64,000 bases of DNA, from the NCBI GenBank assembly GCA_032164245.1, contig JAVMKO010000004.1:31163626-31227625 (forward strand), in the 5' to 3' direction. A program made the position numbers and the translations under genes. How positions within the stretch are numbered: the stretch's first letter is position 1; each line of letters starts with the position of its first letter. The DNA comes from Sternotherus odoratus. Taxonomy: Eukaryota; Chordata; Testudines; Kinosternidae. The notes under the pieces are model-generated. The model was not told where the DNA came from. It did not search any database and saw nothing but the letters and a program-made list of their open reading frames with translations. Shown here in pieces: positions 12,703 through 23,376 of this stretch.

Positions 12703-13423
12703 TTTCTTTTGCACTTAGGAAAGACTGGAACATGGCTTACTTTATTGAAGGCACACCACATGCTTTCAAGGATCATCTTTCATGTCCTGCAAATCTGTAT
12801 TCAGTCATTACAGGTCCATTAAAAGACCTCAATTCTGGTCTTTATGTGACCATCAAAAGAGTTTCAAACAAGCCATTATTGCTATTACATCATGTTGCTC
12901 TATCCAAACAAACACTAAGCACCAATTACAATGAGGGTGACTTACCATCAAACTGGTGCATAGAGAAACATGCTTCAGAGACATAATTTACCCAGACACC
13001 AGAGCACAATAAAACACCCTCTTTATTTCTGATTTTATTGGTTCTGTCTGTTCTCATCTGGTGCCTGAATATTTTATCTGTGATCACTGCCTTTTGTAAC
13101 ACAATAAAAAGGAGCAAAAAGGGTACTGACCTTTTATTCACTTTAAATATTTCCACACGGTTATGGATAATTGACAGAAAATAAGCAATAAAAACCAATC
13201 ATCAAAATGTACTGTTTTCTGTTGTGCTTTTTCAAAGGAATAGAAAGAGAAAAGCATTCTGATTTTCTTATTCCTTCTAAGTAGTTCTATAGATGTTTAA
13301 GATTTCAGGCCTGAAGCAGAAAGGGAACAAAGGAGCTGTACATCTTTGCTGCAGGAGCAGAATGTACAATATCTTAGAAGGAGACCCTACCCCCACTGAA
13401 GAATCTCCATGGATTCTGTGTTC

Positions 13424-13428
<5 letters not shown>

Positions 13429-13473
<45 letters not shown>
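13429..13473. repeat. (CT)n microsatellite
   Basis: About 22 uninterrupted CT dinucleotides. It creates a Ser-Leu repeat in one open frame, which I do not treat as coding. Confidence 0.97.
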
Positions 13474-13475
<2 letters not shown>

Positions 13476-13667
13476 GCCCTGCAGCAGTGAATCCTGTGCA
13501 GTGTCTGTTGAAAAAACAGGGGAATGGAATCCCAACAGAGATCCATGTTGACTGTTGAAAGCAGATTGTCAGATCCTAGGGAAGACATGGCAAGATCAGG
13601 AAATCTGACCGAGTTATTTAGTTTTACATGCAGAAAGTGCTAAGGCCCTGATAAAGCAAGGAAAGTA

Positions 13668-13960
13668 CAGTAGACTCTCGATTATCCAGGATTGGGGTAA
13701 CCAGGTTGTGCATTAACCAGAATGTCAAAAAATATTCATAACTCGCAGGGCCGGCTCTGGCTTTGTTGCTGCCCCAAGCACACAAAAAACCCATCTCACC
13801 AGGGCGCAGGGAAGCCAGTTAACCAACACCCCCTCCCCCCAGTGCACGGTGGATGGTGAACCAACCCTCCCCCCATGTTTCCTATGGATGGTGATTATCT
13901 CGGATTTTATTAAACAGGATACATTTTCCCCTATCATCCTGGATAATCGAGAGTCTACTG
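13668..13960. mobile_element. Pogo/Tigger-type MITE
   Basis: The first 25 bases (13668-13692, starting cagtagactctcgattatcc) are an exact reverse complement of the last 25 (13936-13960), and the element sits between TA dinucleotides at 13666-13667 and 13961-13962. CAG-starting TIRs of this kind with a TA target are the mark of Tc1/mariner-pogo (Tigger) elements. At 293 bp it carries no transposase and must have been moved in trans. The perfect TIRs suggest it is younger than the surrounding repeats. A T-rich/C-rich spacer at 13740-13880 has no coding content. Confidence 0.92.
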
Positions 13961-14574
13961 TATTAATAACTCTAAGCATAGAAGCCAATGAAGCCAGCTG
14001 GAAAACACACCTACTCAAATTTAGGCCTGTGCCTAAATATTTTGCTGAATTGCAATGGGGGCAGGAGGAGATGCTATTATTCTGTCCATAGGAGGATTTG
14101 ATTTTATGAAAACAGAGGTTCAAAACATTGAACTGGACAAATGATACCAGCCTATTAAAAATACACTGATATTCCCCCATGCAAGATGCTGGGAAGACCA
14201 TAAATCCTTCTACCAGGGGGTCTCTTTCTTTCTTCTTTAGGACTGGAATTGTAAAGCTCTTTATAAATATTTTGTCTGCTCTCAGCTGTCATCCTCCAAA
14301 GTTACAGACATTCTAAAGATTTTTTTAAAAAGTCAATGACAGATATTTTTTTCAGTAAAGGAAATATGACTGTATTAATAGAGGCACACTGTATCCATAT
14401 TACATATTTATTTCAATATAGAGAAAGGAAAGGAAAAAATGTAGGGGAGAATTTAACACACTATCATGCCACAATGGGCAAGAAGTTGAGTTTTGACTTA
14501 CAAAGTATGTGGTAGTAGATCAGTTCTGCTCTCCCTTCAGGCTGTTGGCAATTGATGTAACTGATAGCCCAGGA

Positions 14575-15000
14575 TCAAGGAGATGAAATGGCTACCATCG
14601 TCCCACCCTGTACAACATGGCCGCCGCGCATGTGCCGCCAAGAGGGAAGCAGGGTCTGGATCAGGGGGCTCAGGGAGCACGGGCAGCATGGGCAGGAGGG
14701 TGGCTGGGCACAGGAGGCACAGGCAGGGGGCCCTTGGAGTGGGGGGAGGAGGGCTGAGCGAGAGGAGGGGTCTCTTGGAGTAGGGGGGAGGGGGGCTGAG
14801 TGAGCGGGGGGGCTCTTGGAGTAGGGGGGAGGTGAGCGAGCGGGGGGGCTCTTGGAGTGGGGGGAGGGGGGCTGAGCGAGCGGGGGGCCCTTGGAGTGGG
14901 GGGGAGGGAGGGCCTGAGTGAGCGGAGGGGAGGGGGGCTGAGCGAGCGGGGGGGGCGCGAGCCGTTTCCGTTGGCCCGGGTACACGGGCTTTTACTCTAG
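14575..15000 (+). mobile_element. Helitron 3' end with G-rich minisatellite
   Basis: The right end fits a Helitron terminus: a short hairpin 'cccgggtacacggg' (14975-14988), then a pyrimidine-rich gap, then CTAG at 14997-15000, followed by the target T at 15001. Upstream, 14731-14955 holds about five G-rich units of roughly 40 bp beginning 'cttggagtggggggag' and ending 'gctgagcgagcgggggg'. No Rep/helicase is present. I did not find a clear 5' TC end, so the start is approximate. The proline-rich open frame on the minus strand (14575-14985) is repeat-derived. Confidence 0.65.
14731..14955. repeat. G-rich minisatellite, about 5 units
   Basis: Units begin 'cttggagt(a/g)gggggga' and end 'gagcgagcggggggc'. 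They have several runs of 4-7 G, so the G strand could form G-quadruplexes. It lies inside the Helitron fragment ending at 15000. Confidence 0.85.
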
Positions 15001-15801
15001 TATTTTATAATTCATTAGGTCCCATAGGAACTGCCAGTGAATTCAGGAAGAGTGGTATATGGATTGGATGGACTGAAGCTCAGTGCAATATCCAGAAATG
15101 AAAGAAGAGAAAGTGGGGTGATTTCTAAAAATGTAATGTGAGAATGATTTCACCCTTAATCTGCTACTAGTCTGCCAAATGTAACTAAAAGAGTGATGTA
15201 AGTCAACGCAGCTTGTAGGGGCTATGCATCCCATACATTTCAATCACAGAACACCAAATTGCACCAGTGATCATGTGGCTCATTATGTTTAAAGTATCTT
15301 GCTTGTATCTGAAGTTTTGTTTGCTTGTTAAATTCAGTGTCAGCAGAGGCCCACTCAGTGAAGTTGGGGATGGAAGAATAACCCGGAACTGAAAATATGC
15401 ATTTGTCCTATAACCACAGTAAAGAGGAAGTTAACAGATTAATAAAAATGTCAAGGGATGGGTTGGTGGACTTATTCCCACCAGTGGCCATATCCATTCA
15501 TGGTGGTAGTTTTTACTTCCATTAAGTGACAAGAGCCAAGGCTCTATAGCAATTACAGAGACTCAGGCCACTGGTTGGGGTAAATGCAAGACTGTCTTTA
15601 TTTTCTGTTTATGCAGATCTTTATCTACTTGCTATATGCCCCTAGTTACCAACCTGAATAGTGGATCTAAAAATTCACAACTAAGACCACAAATTTGACA
15701 TTTTTAGGCAACAGAAAAGGTTACTCCACCACATGGAAAGAAAAACAAGTTATACCATGTCAGGGACAGTACATTGGGTTCCAAGATGGAATTTCATATT
15801 A
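15001..15801. other. No gene or repeat recognised
   Basis: Unique-looking AT-rich DNA between the Helitron end and the second Tigger-type MITE. Confidence 0.45.
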
Positions 15802-15978
15802 CAGATGCTCCCTGACTTATGTCAAAGTGTGTAAGTCTACTTTTGTTTAAGTCGGGAACCATATCTCTGACCATTGCACACACACACGCAAAAAAACCCT
15901 CCTATTTTTAGCTATGGAACTTTTTTCATAAGCACAGATTTGCGTAAGTCGGGTCTGGTGTAACTTGAGGAGCGTCTG
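15802..15978. mobile_element. Second Tigger-type MITE, diverged
   Basis: Starts 'cagatgctccctgacttatg' and ends 'taacttgaggagcgtctg', which are imperfect inverted copies, flanked by TA at 15800-15801 and 15979-15980. Length is 177 bp with no coding content. The subterminal 'gtaagtc...gcgtaagtcgggtc' pairing is also inverted. Its TIR is a different subfamily from the MITE at 13668. Confidence 0.85.
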
Positions 15979-16998
15979 TACAAAGAATAGTTCCCTTTCC
16001 AGGCTGAAACGCTAAGTAGTCTATAGAGTTTGCTGTCTTTGGTAGACATTCATGGAGGGAACCAATTCGGCTTGCACAGGCAGTGAATACATGGAAAGCA
16101 TTGATAAGATTTTGCCTGAAGGACATTTACAGCTCTGATACCTGTGATTCTGCATTTAGTCACTTTTGCTTAGAAAGCCAAATTTTGTTGTTAAGTGCAG
16201 ACAATAGCATTTCATAGTATGTTCCTGATACCAGGAATGGTAACCCTGTGATTTATAACTGACCAAATGCTTAATTCTTAACAGAGGGGACTACAACAAA
16301 TGTAGCAGTTAAGCCAAATGACAGAAGCAGAAAGAATTGGTGCCAGACTTCCTCTGCTTACAGTGACCTTTAGAAGGCTGTTGTCAGATATACTTTTTCC
16401 CTACAAAGTATTTCTAAAAAGGACAAGGTAGTTGAGCAGGTCTGTTACTTTTAATGTACCATTCAGTGAAGTGGAAATATGAATGTTGACTACAACCTCC
16501 CTTTTCTCCTATTGAGAGCTTTTCATAATATACTGCACTGTCTGGGTTCCAGGCATTAGAAGAGAAGTTCTGCTTTTGTTCACCTTACCTGAGCAGAATG
16601 GAATTTGTTTCAATTAAAAACTTATTTATATCAAAACATGGAGAGCTTGTGTATTAGAAATATGAAGATACAGCTTGAAGCTTGGACAAACTTAGTAGCA
16701 CAGATTTTACAAATTTGGCCTGAATAAGTGTCTCTTAGGAGATCTTATTGCTGTAGACTATGGAAACCTTCTGTCTCAGACTCAGCTGTAAAAACATGTC
16801 AGAAGTACGCACAGAAGGGTATGTTCTTGGCTGGTGTAAGCTGTCATGGATCCAATGAAGTTACATGGATTTGTAACAGTTTGCACTAGCTGATGATCTG
16901 CACCCCTGGGTTTCTATGGCTTGACCACATCAAGCAGTTGGCAGACACGACAGAATTTGAACACTGATTATTTTAAAATGGAACTCTTCATTTATTAT

Positions 16999-17701
16999 TG
17001 TGGCAGGGTGGGCTTGACCCAGCTTGCCGCCCCTTTAAGAGGGAGAAAAGCCCCCTGCAAACCCCCCGGGCAGGAAGGCTAATTAGCCACCTGAGGTGCA
17101 GGCCAATCAGCCTGCATGAGTTGCACCTGGCAGCCTCCTCTGCGGGATATAAGGCTGCCAGGAACGAAGCCCCTCTGGGGGATATAAGGCTGCCAGGAAC
17201 AAAGCCCAGTGTGGTGGTGGCGGCGGCGGCATGAGCTATCCAGAGCTGTGTGTTGTGTATGAGCTATCCAGAGCTGTGTGTTGTGTATGAGCTATCAAGA
17301 CCTGTGTGGGTGTTTGAGCTATCAAGAGCTGTGTGGGTGTTTGAGCTATCAAGAGCTGTGTTTGTATTATTGTATTAGGGGCTGAACTATATAGAGTTTG
17401 TAGAGCCAGAACCTGTGGAGCTGTTTAGAGCTGTATAACTGTTAGCTGGACTATATAGAGTCCATAGAGCTGTATAACTGTTAGCTGGACCACATAGAGT
17501 CCATAGAGGTGTATAACTGTTAGCTGGACTACATAGAGTCCGTAGAGCTGTGTTGAGCTATTCAGAGCTGTGTATTAATGAGCTGTTTTAAGCTGTATAT
17601 ATTGGTGGTGGGGTCCTGCACTGTAAATTAAAGGGTACTGTTTGGAGCAAAAAAGGGTTTCCTGCGTGTTCCTGAGAGGGGGGAGAAGGCGATCTGTCAC
17701 A
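16999..17701 (+). mobile_element. Left LTR of Ty3/Gypsy-type element
   Basis: Begins TGTGGCAGGGTGGGC and ends GATCTGTCACA, and recurs at 18323-18881. It has a CCAAT box (17103-17107), a TATA-like gatataagg (17146-17154) and an ATTAAA polyadenylation-type signal (17627-17632). It is 144 bp longer than the right LTR because of internal repeat number. There are about five 28-bp 'gagctatccagagctgtgtg' units (17231-17355), three 'gttagctggactatatagag' units (17446-17545) and a duplicated 'ggatataaggctgccaggaa' segment. Confidence 0.93.
17103..17154 (+). promoter_or_regulatory. LTR promoter elements (CCAAT, TATA-like)
   Basis: CCAAT at 17103-17107 and gatataagg at 17146-17154 are spaced as in a pol II LTR promoter. 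The TATA-containing segment is duplicated about 32 bp downstream in this LTR but not in the right LTR (equivalent TATA at 18468-18476). Activity is inferred only from the motifs. Confidence 0.5.
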
Positions 17702-17703
17702 CG

Positions 17704-17721
17704 TGATGTCAGAGGTGGGAT
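17704..17721 (+). other. Primer-binding site, tRNA-Leu-like
   Basis: 'tgatgtcagaggtgggat' lies 2 nt after the left LTR and is close to the complement of the tRNA-Leu 3' end (TGGTGTCAGGAGTGGGAT), with about three mismatches. Its place fits an LTR-retrotransposon PBS. The tRNA identity is from memory of the family. Confidence 0.65.
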
Positions 17722-17754
17722 CGCTACACCAGCAACACAACTGGTGGCCCCGAG

Positions 17755-18237
17755 ATGGAGGGAACCCTGCAGTGTCTAGTGGAAGAACAGGAGCAGACCC
17801 AGCAGGCCATGCACGCCTTGCAGCGAAACCACCCGATGCAGCAGGCTCAGTTGGAGCTGTAAAGGTACTGCGGGACTTTTGAGAGGGCAGCCACCACAGC
17901 CGGGTGGGAGCGGACCACCCGGGCCCTCCGTCTTGCTCCGTACCTTGTGGGCAGAGGCCCAGGACTTGGGGACATTATGGACTCCCTGATATTGGAGCAA
18001 TTTGCTCAGCCTCCCTGGGACTGTCCGTACCTGAGTCAAAAGGCACCAGCCAGAGACGGTGAAGTCTGCGGTGCACCCGACCAGAAGTATGTGGGGACAG
18101 AGGGACCTCGGGTAGAAGACGGACCACGACGGGTCTGGGACTTGGGGGCACCCACTCTGCGGGTATGGGTGGGGAGGAAGTCCCAACCGGGGGCAGTGGA
18201 CTCCGCCTCCCCATCACGCTTATCCACAGAGTATTGA
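17755..18237 (+). pseudogene. Degenerate gag remnant (SCAN-like capsid)
   Basis: ATG at 17755 opens a 35-codon glutamine-rich N-terminus ending at a TAA (17860-17862). The same frame then continues with FERAATTAGW, LAPYLVG and LILEQF. These motifs, in this order, fit the capsid of Ty3/Gypsy Gmr1-like elements, from which the vertebrate SCAN domain derives. The middle of the domain is missing and no nucleocapsid, protease, reverse transcriptase or integrase follows, because only 621 bp lie between the LTRs. It is therefore a dead gene with one in-frame stop and large deletions. Gag would normally form the particle. The capsid identification is by motif only. Confidence 0.6.
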
Positions 18238-18308
18238 TCAGCCCCGATGGGCCTTTCTAGACCTAAGCGGAGGCTTGAAGGGTCTGAGCCAGCCCTATGG
18301 GGCTAGGC

Positions 18309-18322
18309 TAAGGGGGGAGGTG
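18309..18322 (+). other. Polypurine tract
   Basis: A purine run 'aaggggggagg' directly precedes the right LTR, the expected place for the plus-strand primer of an LTR retrotransposon. Confidence 0.7.
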
Positions 18323-18881
18323 TGTGGCAGGGTGGGCTTGACCCAGCTTGCCGCCCCTTTAAGAGGGAGAAAATCCCTCTGCAAACCCCTGGGCAGGAAG
18401 GCTAATTAGCCACCTGAGGTGCAGGCCAATCAGCCTGCATGAGTTGCACCTGGCAGCCTCCTCTGCGGGATATAAGGCTGCCAGGAACGAAGCCCAGTGT
18501 GGTGGAGGTGGCGGCATGAGCTATCCAGAGCTGTGTGTTGTGTATGAGCTATCCAGAGCTGTGTGTTGTGTATGAGCTATCCAGAGCTGTGTGTTGTGTA
18601 TGAGCTATCCAGAGCTGTGTTTGTATTATTGTATTAGGGGCTGAACTATATAGAGTTTGTAGAGCCAGAACCTGTGGAGCTGTTTAGAGCTGTATAACTG
18701 TTAGCTGGACCACATAGAGTCCATAGAGCTGTGTTGAGCTATTCAGAGCTGTGTATTAATGAGCTGTTTTAAGCTGTATATATTGGTGGTGAGGTCCTGC
18801 ACTGTAAATTAAAGGGCACTGTTTGGAGCAAAAAAGGGTTTCCTGCGTGTTCCTGAGAGGGGGAGAAGGCGATCTGTCACA
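18323..18881 (+). mobile_element. Right LTR of Ty3/Gypsy-type element
   Basis: The same LTR as 16999-17701 but 559 bp, with fewer internal repeats (about four 'gagctatccagagctgtg' units and one 'gttagctgga' unit). The two LTRs otherwise differ at few bases, so the insertion is fairly recent. The flanking tetramer 'ttat' at 16995-16998 and 18882-18885 (or pentamer 'attat' if the LTR ends at 18880) is the target-site duplication, confirming one intact insertion from 16999 to 18881. Confidence 0.93.
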
Positions 18882-18885
18882 TTAT

Positions 18886-19404
18886 CTATTAATGGAGTGC
18901 TCAGAGCTTTCTGTGCTATCTAAAAGGAAGATCAAGCCTAATCTTCTGTAGGAAAATAAAAGAGGGAGAGAAGGATAGAATAAGTTCATTCAGTTGCATG
19001 GTGGCAGAAAAGGTTGTTGCATGAAATATTGACATGAGATGGGAGGACAAAGAGTGGCAATGAAGGTAAGTAAATCAAGGGATTACAATACCAGATGGCA
19101 GTAAACGCAAGTTAAGAGCTTTAGTGGGTATGAATCTTCCTCTTCATGTCATCTTTGGATTTTTAATATAATTTTACTGCATATTTGTCATAGCCCCTGG
19201 AAGGTTATGTAAGGGTCAGATTCCTCTGGACAGAAAACATGTTAATATATACATAAAGTGAGCTGTGCATCACCCTGGTTAATATTAACCAACGTATCCC
19301 AGAACAGATGTGTCTGTTGGGACCACAGCACCAACAGGACTATCTGTAGGACGGTTATAGGATGACCTGTTTTGTAGGTAAAAACAATCACACATTCACT
19401 CAGA
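18886..19404. other. No gene or repeat recognised
   Basis: Unique-looking DNA downstream of the LTR element. Confidence 0.4.
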
Positions 19405-19535
19405 AATCCTGACTGAACAAGGCACTTAATGACATGCTTAACTCTAAATACATAAAACCTCATTGAGGGGAACTACTCTCATGCTTAAAATCAGACATGT
19501 ACTTAAGTAGTTTGCTGAAGACAGATTCAGGTTGA
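19405..19535. repeat. Ancient amniote palindromic repeat fragment
   Basis: Carries 'gacatgcttaactctaaa' and 'catgtacttaagtagtttgc', matching the diverged 'catgcttaagtgctttgctgaat' repeat seen again at 34970-35063. Palindromic AAGCAYG/CATGCTT pairs are visible. Confidence 0.5.
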
Positions 19536-21049
19536 GATAAATGACAGTTTGTTCCTGCTGCTGGCTTTGGATAAGTCAGCCTTTGAATGATAAGAGGAGT
19601 AACACAGGTTTGGATAACTTAGTATGGCTTCTACAAAAATAAAAAATAAAAATACATACAGGATTATTCCTGAACATGTGATCTGAACTTTCTTGTGGTT
19701 AACAGGGAGTAAACATAATTTTTCCCCTAAAATGTTTGCATTTCAAGCAAAACAAAGAACACATTTTTCCCTCAAAGAAAAACTAATATGAGAGTGACAT
19801 AAAAAACAGACAAACAACAGTGCATGTTTACACTAATTCTATGTAATTGAACATCCAATGTTTCAGTTTGGTTTCTTGTCAGAATCTTTTGGGGTCATTT
19901 TCAGCTACATTAAAATTTTCTATTAATTTTTAATTCTGCTTGCATATAAGCAAAAATAAAAAAGAAGCCCAGTGTAAAGCAACAAATATAAAGTGACACT
20001 CACGCATTTTCCGTTATCCTTTAAAAATTAAATTAGCCCTGTACTTCCATTTGGATTTGTCTACCAAGGATAATGTATTAGGGCATCCTAAAGGAGAAAA
20101 TTCCATGCTGATTTTTTTGTTTGTTTATTTCTTCTAATCATAAGGGGAAAAGGAAGAGTCAGCTGATATCAGACTGATGTCATGTCAAAGACTGATAAAC
20201 ATTGCAGGTGAAGGGAGGAAATATTTGAATCATTTGTGGGAAGACAAACTTACTAGAAAGGGTAAAGAAAATACCTTCAGTAGATGTTAACCTGTAATAG
20301 GAGGAGATAGTTTGTTCAATATTTTTCTGGCAGAGTCTTTCTAATCTCTAAAGACAGCTAGATTAACATGAGAATTGGTGAGAGATTTCACATACCCTAA
20401 GGCCAACTTCCTTCTAAAGTATGAAAACCTTTATTGGCACAATTAATTAAAAACTTTTTCTCCTGAAGCAAAAAAGTGCGTTGCTATAATTGTAGGTGGG
20501 TTTTTTTTTCCCCTCAAGTGAATCTCTGCTTTGTTGATCCTCTTTTAAAAATAATGGAGCCCAGTAATAGAGCTTTCATAATACTGTTTCAGTGCTAAAG
20601 GTAAGCTACGTATGCCAAAGTAGCATGTTTGGTCTCGCTCACTTTGAGGACACAGCTGACACACTACAAGGGAAAGTGCTACTTATCCATTTTCATATGT
20701 GCTCAAAAATAGCCCCTATTGAAAACAATGCAGAGAGATGCCATCCATGTAAATGTACAATAAAATTCTTCTAAATAAGAGACCGCCTTTGGCTGAAGAT
20801 GTACCTCCTTTTCAATGTCCCCCAATCTTGGGGAAAATAATATAAAAGAGAATCTTGGCATAAAAATAATATACATTTCCTATGCTTTCTTCCAAGATAT
20901 CCCTGAAACTGAAAACAGATATAAAGCAATGAAGTCTAATTGCTAGGCCTGAAAGATACAAGCAGATGAACTTCACTTCTGCAGCCTAAAGATTCCCCAT
21001 GTCAAAAATTCCATCTCCACAAATGCACACTATTTAAGTAAAAATAATT
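19536..21049. other. No gene or repeat recognised
   Basis: AT-rich DNA with no supported gene or RNA feature. Confidence 0.4.
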
Positions 21050-21130
21050 ATTCCCGGGGGAATTCTATGCCACTGCACATGTGCAGAATTCATGTGTCCT
21101 CCAGAATTTTATTTTTTTCCATAGAAAATG
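21050..21130. repeat. Dispersed repeat fragment (gaattctgcgccactgc type)
   Basis: 'cgggggaattctatgccact' and 'gcacatgtgcagaattcatg' match a repeat common in turtle DNA. 'attct..gc' and 'gcagaattc' form a short inverted pair. Family unassigned. Confidence 0.45.
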
Positions 21131-21864
21131 CATTATGCCAGAGGACCTGGTGAGCACACTGATCCACAGATATTTGCATTTCATATTTGCTACGTACTTA
21201 CTGATATAAACTTACAGTGAATAGTTCTGAGAGCTTGATTACATACAATTCCCCTCCCCATTTCACACATCCAAAATCAAATCTAAATGCAAAAGCAATA
21301 CAACAGGTTCAATACTAGAAATAGCCAAACCCCAAAGAACACCAATATTGTATTGCGTTCAACCTGAACTTATGTTTCCTATGGGGCAAATCTTGCATCC
21401 AGCTCTATGGAAGCAGAGGTCACTGACGGAAATGAATCATTGCAGTTCTACAGCATGTGCAAGTGTGGATAAGTGGCAGCAGGATGACAAGTGCAAACAC
21501 AAGTATCCACACCCTGTGAGTTTCACAGCATAGCTTCACATAGGCTTCTGATGCAACTCTGCACAGTGTTTTTCAGGGGGTGATTTAGGGGAAAATAGAA
21601 TTAGACTAGAGGACCTACAACTGCATTATCTTCCTTGCTTTTTTCCTTTAGATTATGCAAGGGTAAGAATTCCTTTCCCCTTCAGAGTTTCCCAGCACTC
21701 AGCTAAAATTTCTGGCTTAGGAAATGGAGAAAAAAATGGTGTCTGTTTCTAGATATGCTACAGGCTTAGTCTAATCCTAGAAAAGCCAGGAATATATCCT
21801 TAACAACCATCCTCCCTGAACCATCCTCCCTGAAAATAAATGGTAATTCCTATTAGACACACAA

Positions 21865-22037
21865 AGCAGTGAGGTAAAAATTTTTATTGGACCAACTTCA
21901 GCTGGTGAAGGAGACAAGCTTTTGACCGAGCTCTTCTTCATACCTGAAAGCTTGCCTCTTTCAACAACAGAAGTTGATCCAATAAAAGACATTACCTCAT
22001 TCACCTTATTTCTCCCTAATATCCAGGGACCAACTAA
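21865..22037. mobile_element. Palindromic tail, second Penelope-like type
   Basis: Arms 21867-21924 and 21944-22002 are inverted copies of 'gaaagcttgcctctttcaac' followed by 'agaagttgatccaataaaag' and 'acattacctca'. The right arm runs on to 'atatccagggaccaac'. This is a common reptile and bird repeat tail. The apex on the minus strand reads 'atgaagaagagctc', close to the CUGANGA-A-stem II layout of the other Penelope tails. Assignment to a Penelope-like element rests on the shared layout (GAAAGCTT, inverted arms) and is an inference. Confidence 0.6.
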
Positions 22038-22751
22038 CACACTACAAATGAGTCCTACTAGACTTCAATATTCCTTGTCTTCCTTAATTCTATTTGATAT
22101 TTACTTGTTTCCATTTTTACTAGCTATCCATTTTTTACTAAGCCTTCCTGTCTTATTCCAAAGGAGAAATACAGATTCCATTTAGTTACGAAGAAAAGTC
22201 TTTGACAGTAGCTTCTTTATTCTGTTCTGTGTAGTCCACACTCTCTCCACTACAAATTTGATCCACATCCCCTCCTCTTCTGCTCTCTCTTCTTTAGTCA
22301 TTCTCAAATCATCCTGCTACTCTGAATATACTATGACACTTCCTCTGCTTCTCCCTTGGAGGTATGTAAGTGACACCACTGAAACAAATGTTTTTCAGAG
22401 CCATGCTGAATTAGATGTCTTGCTGTTAGGGCAATTTCTGCTCAGGTTAAATAGTCCTCACTTTCCACATTTTTGCCCAACTTTAGGGTCCGTCAAGTGT
22501 AGCAACCTATGGTTTATTTTAATTTTAAATGGTCAAATATTCTGGCTGCACATACAATCATAGAGAAATGTCAAGACTTCTATCACACTTACCTACATGT
22601 CTCCAGCTTCCATTCAGGACACATCACATGATCCATTGTCTACAGCCAAGCTCTAAGATTCAACCCCATTTGCTCCAATCCCTCAGACAGAGACAAACAT
22701 GCATAAGATCTCTATCAAGCATTCTTAAAACTACAGTAACCACCTGCTGAA

Positions 22752-22979
22752 GTGAAGAAACAGTTTGACAGAGCCAGAAGAGCACCCAGAAGTCACCTAC
22801 TACAGGATAGGCCCAAAAAAGAAAGTAACAGAATGCCATTAGCCATCACCTTCAGCCCCCAACTAAAACCTCTCCAGCACATCATCAAGGATCTACAACC
22901 TATCCTGAAGGACGATCCCTCACTCTCACAGATCTTTGGAGACAAACCAGTCCTCACTTACAGACAGTCCCCAGCCTGA
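22752..22979 (+). pseudogene. Penelope-like polyprotein linker remnant
   Basis: An open stretch of 75 codons that includes 'LAITFSPQLKPLQHIIKDL' and 'PSLSQIFGDKPVLTYRQSP'. This matches the segment between reverse transcriptase and endonuclease in Neptune-type Penelope elements and is parallel to 29363-29530. It ends at a TGA inside the motif where the intact family reads through. Upstream and downstream parts are in other frames. No activity is expected. Confidence 0.8.
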
Positions 22980-23178
22980 AGCAACCACACACCACACAAC
23001 AAAAACACTAACCCAGGAAGCAATCCTTGCAACAAAGCCGGTTGCCAACTCTGTCTACATATCTATTCAAGTGACACCATCATAGGACCTAACCACATGA
23101 GCCATGCCATCAGGGGCTCTCACCTGCACACCTTCCAATGTGATATATGCCACCATGTGATAGCAATGCCACTCTGCC

Positions 23179-23376
23179 ATGTACATTGGCCAAAACGGAC
23201 AGTCTCTACACAAAAGAATAAATGGACACAAAGCAAACGTCAAATATGATAACATTCAAAAACCAGTTGGAGAACACTTCAACTTCCCTGCACATTCAAT
23301 TACAGACTGTAAAAGTCACAATTCTTCAACAAAAAGTCTTTTCAAACTGAAGAGTTTTCAAACTGGATACCATTAA
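23179..23376 (+). pseudogene. GIY-YIG endonuclease remnant (Penelope-like)
   Basis: 'MYIGQNGQSLHKRINGHKA' carries the YIG half, and a downstream 'PVGEHFN' motif follows. The GIY half lies upstream in a broken frame ('VIYATM...'). In the family the YIG motif, an arginine of the K-R-I-N-G-H block and a glutamate shape the nuclease site. The reading frame then decays. This is the EN(+) domain of a Penelope-like element; the copy is dead. Confidence 0.8.

Noticed and set aside
13725..14201. Open frame of 158 codons on the minus strand
   Set aside because: It crosses a MITE boundary and has no domain; the overlap with a transposon end makes coding unlikely.
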